Of a stretch of DNA of 40,999 bases, positions 35,601 through 40,999 are shown in pieces. The stretch is from the NCBI GenBank assembly GCA_028279885.1, contig JANQMX010000102.1:1-40999 (forward strand), in the 5' to 3' direction. This stretch comes from Rhodovibrionaceae bacterium (GTDB taxonomy: Bacteria; Pseudomonadota; Alphaproteobacteria; Kiloniellales; DSM-21159). Numbering within the stretch: position 1 is the first letter of the stretch; the number at the start of each line of letters is the position of its first letter. The position numbers were made by a program, and so were the translations under genes. The notes under the pieces were generated by a model, which searched no databases, had not been told where the DNA came from, and worked only from the letters and a program-made list of their open reading frames with translations.

Positions 35601-36770
35601 ATGGATTTCCAATTGAGCGAAGAGCAAAGCCTGTTTCGCGACAGCGTACACAGGTTCGCAAAGCGCCACCTGGCCGACGGCGCGCTCAAGCGCGCGCACG
35701 AGCCGGGCTTCCCTTTCGATGCCGCCCGAGCGGCGGCAGACGCCGGGCTGATGGGCATCACCCTTGCCGAGGAAGACGGCGGCCAGGGCGGCACGCTGAT
35801 GGATTCCATCATCGCCATCGAGCAGGTGGCCCTGGTCGACCCGCGCGCCGCGGACGCCGTCCAGCAGGGCAACTTCGGCGCCATCCGCACCCTGGCCGAG
35901 TATGCCACGCCGGACCAGAAGGCACGCTATCTGCCGTCCCTGCTCAAGGGCGAGACGATCATCGGCCTCGGCATGACGGAGGCCGACGCCGGCTCCGCCG
36001 TGACCGACCTGACCACCCGGGCCGAGCCGGATGGCGACGGCTGGCGGATCACGGGCGGCAAGGTGTTCACCAGCCATTCGGCCGAAGCCGACCTGTTCCT
36101 GGTCTATGTCCGCTTCGGCCCGGGCGTGGACGGGATCGGTTCGGTGCTGCTGGAGCGCGGCCAGGACGGCTTCACCTTCGGTCAGCCCAGCGGCTATATG
36201 AACGGCGAGCAGTGGTGTGCGCTCTATTTCGACAAGGTCCGCGTCGATCCGGAGAACGTCCTGCTCGGGCCCGGCGGCTTCAAGAAGCAGATCGCGGGCT
36301 TCAACGCGGAGCGGCTGGGCAACGCGGCGCGGGCACGGGCGCTCGGCCAGTTCGCTTTCGAGGCGGCCCGCGAGCACGCGCTGACGCGCAGCCAGTTCGG
36401 CAGGCCGCTGTGCGAGTTCCAGGGACTGCAGTGGAAGTTCGCAGACGCGCTCCTGGCCCTTGAGGCCGCGCAACTGCTGCTGTATCGGGCCGCGGTCAAG
36501 GCCGACCGGGGCCTGCCTTCGGCGCAGGACACCGCGCTGGCGAAGCTGATGTGCAACAAGGCCGGCTTCGAGGCTGCCCACGAGGCCGTGCAGATCCTGG
36601 GCGGTACCGGATACTGCGAGGAGCACCTGGTCGAGTACTGCTTCCGCAAGACCCGCGGCTGGATGATCGCCGGCGGCTCCATGGAGATGATGCGCAACCG
36701 GATCGCCGAGGGCATCTTCGACCGCCGCTTCTCCCAGCGGCCGCCGCGTGCCGCCGAGGCAGCCGGATGA
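35601..36770 (+). CDS. Acyl-CoA dehydrogenase
   Basis: This FAD enzyme has 389 residues and makes the 2,3-double bond in acyl-CoA. It starts at ATG 35601 with GGGGGA 4 bases upstream; the reading frame continues upstream through the GntR gene in another frame, but that part is not coding. GLGMTEADAGSA (about 122-133) is the FAD-binding signature. The C-terminal site of the MCAD catalytic Glu reads IAGGSMEMMRN, with Gly instead of Glu. E237, in FNAERLGN, sits where isovaleryl-CoA dehydrogenase keeps its base. It is therefore of the branched- or long-chain dehydrogenase type. The stop overlaps the next gene by ATGA. Confidence 0.94.
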   Translation: MDFQLSEEQSLFRDSVHRFAKRHLADGALKRAHEPGFPFDAARAAADAGLMGITLAEEDGGQGGTLMDSIIAIEQVALVDPRAADAVQQGNFGAIRTLAEYATPDQKARYLPSLLKGETIIGLGMTEADAGSAVTDLTTRAEPDGDGWRITGGKVFTSHSAEADLFLVYVRFGPGVDGIGSVLLERGQDGFTFGQPSGYMNGEQWCALYFDKVRVDPENVLLGPGGFKKQIAGFNAERLGNAARARALGQFAFEAAREHALTRSQFGRPLCEFQGLQWKFADALLALEAAQLLLYRAAVKADRGLPSAQDTALAKLMCNKAGFEAAHEAVQILGGTGYCEEHLVEYCFRKTRGWMIAGGSMEMMRNRIAEGIFDRRFSQRPPRAAEAAG

Positions 36771-38932
36771 ACGCGCCGACCGCCCCAAACGCCGGATCGG
36801 GGGGCGCCCAGAAACGGGACACCAGGCCGCTCGCCGACTGCCTGCTGCGGCCGCAAAGCGTGGCCATCGTCGGCGCCTCCGCGAACCTGAAAAAGAACAA
36901 CGGCCGACCCCAGCGCTACCTGGCGAAGCACGGCTATCCCGGGCAGGTCTACCTGATCAATCCGGCCTATGAGACGCTGTTCGACAGACCCTGCTTTCCC
37001 CGGCTGACGGCCGTCGGCCGGCCGATCGACCATGCCTACGTCATGGTGCCCGGCCAGGCGATGGAAGCGGTGATCGAGGACTGCATCGAGGCCGGCGTGC
37101 GCTGCGCCAGCGTCTTCACCGGCGGCTATGCCGAGAGCGGGCCGGAGGGGGCTGCCCTGCAGCGGCGCCTAGCCGCGAAGGCGCGTGACGGCGGCCTGCG
37201 CCTGCTCGGCCCGAACAGCCTGGGGGTCGTGAACACCCGTCTGCCGATGACCCTGAGCGCGAACGCCGTTCTTGAGCGGGAGTCGCTGCCGGCCGGCCGC
37301 TTCGGGCTGGTCTCCCAGTCCGGCAGCCTGATCGGGGCGCTGGTCTCGCGCGGCCAGGCCCGCGGCATAGGCTTCTCGACCCTGGTGTCGGTGGGCAACG
37401 AGTCCGACCTTTCGGTCGGTGAGGTGGCCGCCATGCTGGTGGCGGATCCGGAGACGGACGTCATCACCCTGTTTCTGGAAACCTTGCGCGATCGCTCGGC
37501 GCTGGAGGCGATGGCTGCACAGGCCCATGCCGCGGGCAAGCCGGTCATGGCCTACGTGCTCGGCCGCTCCGAGCTCGGGCGGAGCCTGGCCCAATCCCAT
37601 ACCGGCGCGCTGGCCGGCCAAGCGACGGCCATGGACGCCTTCCTGCGCGACATGGGCATCCTGCGCGTCAGCCTGTTCGAAAGCCTGATCGAGACGCCGC
37701 CCCTGCTCGCCGGCCGGCAGCTGCCGGAGGGACGGCGGGTGGCGGTGGTCACCACCACCGGCGGCGGCGGCGCCCTTGTCGCCGATCATCTCGGCGAGAG
37801 GGGCCTGAGCGTCGTCCGGCCGCCTGCCGAGCTGCAGCAGGCCCTCGCCGGTCATGGGCTCGACATCGGGGACTCGCGGATCGTCGATCTCACCATGGCC
37901 GGCACGCGCGAGGAGACCGTGGACGCCTGCCTCGGCACGCTGGTCGACTCCCCCGAGGTCGACGCGGTGGTGATGGTCGTCGGCTCCTCCTCGGAGTTCT
38001 ACCCGGAGCTGGCGGTCAAGCCTCTGGCGAAATGGGCCAGGGCCGCCAAGCCCGTCGTGTCGTTCCTGTTTCCCAATGCGGAGCGGTCGCTCGCCCTGCT
38101 GGCCGAGGCCGGCATCGCGGCCTTTCGCACGCCCGAGGCCTGCGCCGACGCGCTCGACGCCTACCTGCGCTGGACCCCGCCGCGCCCCCGACCGGTCGCG
38201 CCTTTGCCGCCCGCCGCCCGCCGAGCGCTCGACCATCCGAGCGGAGCCGACACGCTCGATGAGCAGGAGGCCCTGGCGTTGTTCTCCGCCCTCGGCATTC
38301 CGACCGTCTCCTGCCGGGTGATGGACCAAGACGGCCCGGTGCCGGAGGACATCCCCTATCCGGTCGTCGTCAAGATCCTGTCCCCGGACATCGCCCACAA
38401 GAGCGACCTGGGGGGCGTGGCGGTGGGCGTGCCGGATGCAGCGGCGCTGCGCGAAGCAGCGCGGCGCATCCATCAAGCCGCCGCGGCGGCGCAGCCGGAG
38501 GCGCGGCTGAACGGCATTCTCGTCCAGCCCATGGTGCGGGGCCTAGCCGAAGTCATCGTCGGCTTTCACGTCGACCCGTTGGTCGGCCCGGTGGTGATGG
38601 TCGGCGTCGGCGGCGTGCTTGCCGAGGTCTACCAAGACGTGGCCGTCCGGCTTGCACCGGTTGACCGGGAGGAGGCTCTGTCGATGCTGCGCGAGGTCAA
38701 GGGGCTTGCCCCGCTTTTCGGGGCCCGTGGGCATCCCAGGGGCGACGTCGATGCGCTGGCGCGATCGGTCGCCGCCCTGTCCGGGCTCGCCGCGGACGAC
38801 GGCGCCGCGGTCCTCGAGGCGGAAATCAACCCGATGATCGTCATGCGCGAAGGACAGGAAACCGAAGGGCGGGGCGCCGTCGCCGTCGACGGCTGGGTAC
38901 GGCTGGCCCGGGGAGACAAAAGCGATGGATGA
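36767..38932 (+). CDS. ADP-forming acyl-CoA synthetase (acetate--CoA ligase family)
   Basis: This is a NDP-forming acyl-CoA ligase of 721 residues with alpha and beta parts fused. The N-terminal CoA-binding domain begins [17 protein letters not shown] (about 32-48). LVSQSGSL follows. The phospho-histidine is H278 in [10 protein letters not shown]. From about residue 490 there is an ATP-grasp domain ([27 protein letters not shown] near the end). It activates a carboxylic acid using ATP. The ATG overlaps the acyl-CoA dehydrogenase stop by 4 bases, and its end overlaps the 3-hydroxyacyl-CoA dehydrogenase by 8 bases, so three genes are one coupled operon. The acid is unknown; the same family includes feruloyl-, pimeloyl- and acetyl-CoA ligases. 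Confidence 0.93.
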   Translation: MNAPTAPNAGSGGAQKRDTRPLADCLLRPQSVAIVGASANLKKNNGRPQRYLAKHGYPGQVYLINPAYETLFDRPCFPRLTAVGRPIDHAYVMVPGQAMEAVIEDCIEAGVRCASVFTGGYAESGPEGAALQRRLAAKARDGGLRLLGPNSLGVVNTRLPMTLSANAVLERESLPAGRFGLVSQSGSLIGALVSRGQARGIGFSTLVSVGNESDLSVGEVAAMLVADPETDVITLFLETLRDRSALEAMAAQAHAAGKPVMAYVLGRSELGRSLAQSHTGALAGQATAMDAFLRDMGILRVSLFESLIETPPLLAGRQLPEGRRVAVVTTTGGGGALVADHLGERGLSVVRPPAELQQALAGHGLDIGDSRIVDLTMAGTREETVDACLGTLVDSPEVDAVVMVVGSSSEFYPELAVKPLAKWARAAKPVVSFLFPNAERSLALLAEAGIAAFRTPEACADALDAYLRWTPPRPRPVAPLPPAARRALDHPSGADTLDEQEALALFSALGIPTVSCRVMDQDGPVPEDIPYPVVVKILSPDIAHKSDLGGVAVGVPDAAALREAARRIHQAAAAAQPEARLNGILVQPMVRGLAEVIVGFHVDPLVGPVVMVGVGGVLAEVYQDVAVRLAPVDREEALSMLREVKGLAPLFGARGHPRGDVDALARSVAALSGLAADDGAAVLEAEINPMIVMREGQETEGRGAVAVDGWVRLARGDKSDG

Positions 38933-40445
38933 CAAGATGAGTGGCTTCGAGACCGTCGCCGTAATCGGCGCGGGGACCATGGGCCGGGGCATCGCCCAGC
39001 TTTTCGCGCAAGGCAGTCTGCGCACGCTGCTTCACGATGCGAACCCGGAGCAGACGGCGGACGCCGTGGACTTCATCACCCGCATGCTACGGCGTCGCGC
39101 GGACAAGGGCGCGGCAACGCAAGCGGAGACCGAGCAGGCCATCGCCAATCTCGTAGCGGTGGACGCCCTCGATGCTCTGGCGCCGGCCAACCTGGTGGTC
39201 GAAGCCGTCGCCGAACGCCTGGACGTCAAACAGGACCTGTTTCGGCGGCTCGAGGCCATCGTCGGCGAGCACGCCGTTCTGGCGACGAATACCTCGTCGC
39301 TGCTCGTTACCGCCGTGGCCGCCGGATGCGCGCGTCCCGAAAGGGTTGCCGGCTATCACTTTTTCAATCCGGTACCGTTGATGAAGCTGGTGGAGGTGGT
39401 CCGTGGCGAGCGTACGGACGCCGCCGTCATGGAACGGCTGACGACCCTGGCCGAGGCCCTCGGGCATCGCCCGGTGACGACCACGGACAGTCCCGGCTTT
39501 CTCGTCAACCATGCCGGCCGTGCGCTCTACACCGAAGGGCTGCAGATCGTCCATGAGAGCGTGGCGCCGCCACAGACCGTCGATGCCTTGATGCGCGATG
39601 CCGCGGGCTTCCGAATGGGGCCCTTCGAGCTCTTCGACCTCACGGGGCTCGACGTGTCCGGCGGCGTCCTGGAATCGATCCATGAGCAGTTCTTCCAGGA
39701 TCCTCGCTACCGGCCCTCGCCCCTGCCTCGCCGGCGCGTGGCGGCGGGGCTCTACGGCCGCAAGACGGGCGAAGGCTTCTACCGCTACGACGACGGCCGG
39801 ATCGTCCGGCCGCCGGAACCGCCCATCCCCGACGCCCCCCTGCCCGGTGCGGTCTGGATCGAGCGCGGCGGCTCGGCATCGCAAGCGCTGGCGACCCGGT
39901 TGGCGGCGCTCGGCGCCCGCCTGGACGGAGGGCCAGACCCGGCCCCGGACAGCCTCGTCGTGCTGGCACCGCTGGGGCTGGACGGCAGTGCGGCCTGCGC
40001 CGGTCTCGGACTGGATCCGGCCCGCGCGGTCGCCGTAGACCCGCTGTTCGGCATCGACAGCGGACGCCGCACGCTCATGGTCCTGCCCGGGACCGACCCG
40101 GTCTGGCGCGACCGGGCCCACGCGCTCCTGGCCGCCGACGGCCTGCCGGTGAGCGTAATCGGCGACAGCCCCGGGCTCGTGGTTCAGCGGATCCTCGCGG
40201 TCATCGTCAACCTGGGATGCGAGATCGCCCAACAAGGCATCGCCAGCCCGGAGGACATCGACGATGCGGTACGCATCGGCCTCGGCTATCCCGAGGGGCC
40301 GCTGTCGCTGGGCGACAGCATCGGGCCGATGACGATCCTGAACATCCTGGAGAACGTCCTGAGCCTGACCGGCGATCCGCGCTACCGCCCGAGTCCCTGG
40401 CTGCGCCGCCGCGCCCACCTGGGTCTGCCGCTCGCCGCGCGATAG
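38925..40445 (+). CDS. 3-hydroxyacyl-CoA dehydrogenase, long form with a second C-terminal domain
   Basis: This NAD-dependent enzyme has 506 residues and oxidises 3-hydroxyacyl-CoA. The Rossmann motif [13 protein letters not shown] is at about 13-25. The catalytic His-Glu pair is H145 in GYHFFNPVP and E157 in KLVEVV. The first C-terminal domain begins near [14 protein letters not shown], and a second one follows at the end ([26 protein letters not shown]). This length and domain order match the PaaH/PaaC type. A GGGGAG site lies 9 bases before ATG 38925; ATG 38937 is an alternative start. It completes, with the acyl-CoA dehydrogenase, the hydratases and the thiolase, a full beta-oxidation set in the island. 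Confidence 0.94.
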   Translation: MDDKMSGFETVAVIGAGTMGRGIAQLFAQGSLRTLLHDANPEQTADAVDFITRMLRRRADKGAATQAETEQAIANLVAVDALDALAPANLVVEAVAERLDVKQDLFRRLEAIVGEHAVLATNTSSLLVTAVAAGCARPERVAGYHFFNPVPLMKLVEVVRGERTDAAVMERLTTLAEALGHRPVTTTDSPGFLVNHAGRALYTEGLQIVHESVAPPQTVDALMRDAAGFRMGPFELFDLTGLDVSGGVLESIHEQFFQDPRYRPSPLPRRRVAAGLYGRKTGEGFYRYDDGRIVRPPEPPIPDAPLPGAVWIERGGSASQALATRLAALGARLDGGPDPAPDSLVVLAPLGLDGSAACAGLGLDPARAVAVDPLFGIDSGRRTLMVLPGTDPVWRDRAHALLAADGLPVSVIGDSPGLVVQRILAVIVNLGCEIAQQGIASPEDIDDAVRIGLGYPEGPLSLGDSIGPMTILNILENVLSLTGDPRYRPSPWLRRRAHLGLPLAAR

Positions 40446-40542
40446 CGGCAGTGACCGGCCCACGCTTCCATCAGCCAAGCGGCTTCTGCCTCAGCATCCG
40501 CCAAGACCCGGGCATCCCGGCCATCGGCGGTGCGCTGCCGAA

Positions 40543-40559
40543 GCTCATCGAAGATGAGC
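40543..40559. other. 7-bp hairpin with GAA loop
   Basis: GCTCATC-GAA-GATGAGC is a perfect inverted repeat about 100 bases after the hydroxyacyl-CoA dehydrogenase stop. There is no T-run after it, so a rho-independent terminator is not supported. It shares a GAA loop and an ATGAG/CTCAT stem with the larger hairpin at 40908. Confidence 0.5.
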
Positions 40560-40671
40560 GACCTCCAAGCTTCACTACAGGGGGTGTGTAATGATGCAGC
40601 TAGGGCCTTTCGACACTCCGCCTCAGACCCGCGAATTAGAGCTGTGGTAGGGCCGGTCCTCCGGCGCCTCC

Positions 40672-40905
40672 CAGTCCTTCGCCGCCATCCGCGCCAGCTC
40701 GGGCAACAGCTTCGTGCACGATCTCGGCCGCGAGTTCGGCGTCCCGCTGGAGCTCGCCGGGACGGTGGAGTAGATCTTCGCCCGGGCCCGGGTGCAATAC
40801 GGGAGCGATGCCTGGTCGCCTAAGGTCGTCAAGCAGCTCGAGGACGCTCTCGGCACGGAGCTGCGCGCGGCCGGCTTCCCGGCCGTGCTGAGCGAAGACG
40901 ACTAA
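40672..40905 (+). pseudogene. Decayed 3' fragment of a 3-hydroxyisobutyrate-dehydrogenase-type gene
   Basis: This segment repeats 17350-17670 in the same orientation. In frame it reads QSFAAIRASSGNSFVH, then jumps to DLGREFGVPLELAG. The 29 codons between are missing, an 87-base deletion between short repeats TTCGTGCA and TTCGCGCA of the intact copy. A CAG codon is changed to TAG in GTVE*IFARA. The end, with LSEDD and TAA, is otherwise complete. About 17 of 234 aligned bases differ by my count, most of them synonymous, so the copy seems to have diverged as a working gene before it decayed. The first 190 or so codons are absent. It cannot encode a functional enzyme. Confidence 0.88.
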
Positions 40906-40907
40906 TA

Positions 40908-40942
40908 CCAAGCTGTAATGAGTGAAACTCATTGCAGCTTGG
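40908..40942. repeat. Perfect 16-bp inverted repeat (hairpin) with GAA loop
   Basis: CCAAGCTGTAATGAGT and ACTCATTGCAGCTTGG pair over 16 positions (one G-T wobble as RNA) around a GAA loop. It begins 2 bases after the pseudogene stop and has no T-run. It may be a terminator-like structure, a mobile-element end, or an interspersed palindromic repeat. The remaining bases to 40999 are GC-rich and hold nothing I recognise. Confidence 0.65.
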
Positions 40943-40999
40943 CAAGCGCGACTGCGCGTCCGCAGCGAAGCGAGGAAAGCCTGCGTGGCGCCTGAACGC

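Noticed and set aside
17784-40445. A complete phenylacetate or nicotinate-fermentation pathway
   Set aside because: PaaF/PaaG/PaaH-like enzymes and dimethylmalate-lyase-like proteins occur, but ring epoxidase, ring-opening, hydroxylase and cobalamin mutase genes are all missing from the window.
1-40999. tRNA, rRNA, CRISPR arrays and intact insertion sequences
   Set aside because: Looked for on both strands and none could be supported. There are no repeat-spacer arrays and no transposase-like proteins.

Overview
This is a GC-rich, densely coded stretch of a bacterial chromosome. The gene families suggest an alphaproteobacterium, perhaps Rhodospirillales-like: TRAP-TAXI and NMT1-type importers, CaiB CoA-transferases, ADP-forming acyl-CoA synthetase, IclR and GntR/UTRA regulators. 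The assignment is inferred from gene content only, because there is no rRNA, tRNA or other phylogenetic marker in the window. I support 32 protein genes and one pseudogene.

Positions 1-17670 look like ordinary chromosome. They hold the front part of a chemotaxis receptor (cut by the window edge), a LysE-type exporter, a lone peptide-type ABC binding protein, glutamine-dependent NAD synthetase, a two-gene RND efflux system, an AraC regulator divergent from an MFS transporter, a zinc alcohol dehydrogenase, a single-domain response regulator, and a pair made of an enolase-superfamily (mandelate racemase-type) enzyme and a 3-hydroxyisobutyrate-dehydrogenase-type oxidoreductase.

Positions 17784-40445 form one catabolic island. 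It contains two importers (TRAP-TAXI and an ABC system with an NMT1-type binding protein), two isochorismatase-fold cysteine hydrolases, two isocitrate-lyase/PEP-mutase-type lyases, and a CaiB CoA-transferase. It also encodes a beta-oxidation-like enzyme set (acyl-CoA dehydrogenase, a classical and a PaaG-like crotonase, 3-hydroxyacyl-CoA dehydrogenase, thiolase) and an ADP-forming acyl-CoA synthetase. The natural reading is uptake of an organic acid or amide, hydrolysis, CoA activation, beta-oxidation and C-C cleavage. The substrate cannot be read from sequence.

Two regulons can be proposed from repeated DNA motifs. A 15-bp site, TTCTG-N5-C[AC][GT][AT]N with drift in the right half, lies in four divergent promoter regions of the island, including that of the IclR gene, and would tie positions 17784-32756 to that regulator. 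A 20-bp site, TTGTNN-N8-ATACNN, lies upstream of the GntR gene and again at the promoter of the acyl-CoA dehydrogenase/synthetase/hydroxyacyl-CoA dehydrogenase operon.

The most unusual content is (i) a thiolase / HMG-CoA-synthase-like / DUF35 gene trio laid out like the archaeal thiolase-HMGCS complex, whose HMGCS-like member has lost the catalytic Cys, His and Asn; and (ii) a decayed copy of the 3' end of the 16753-17670 dehydrogenase gene at 40672-40905. That copy is in the same orientation, so homologous sequences flank the whole island. It is followed by a 16-bp hairpin.
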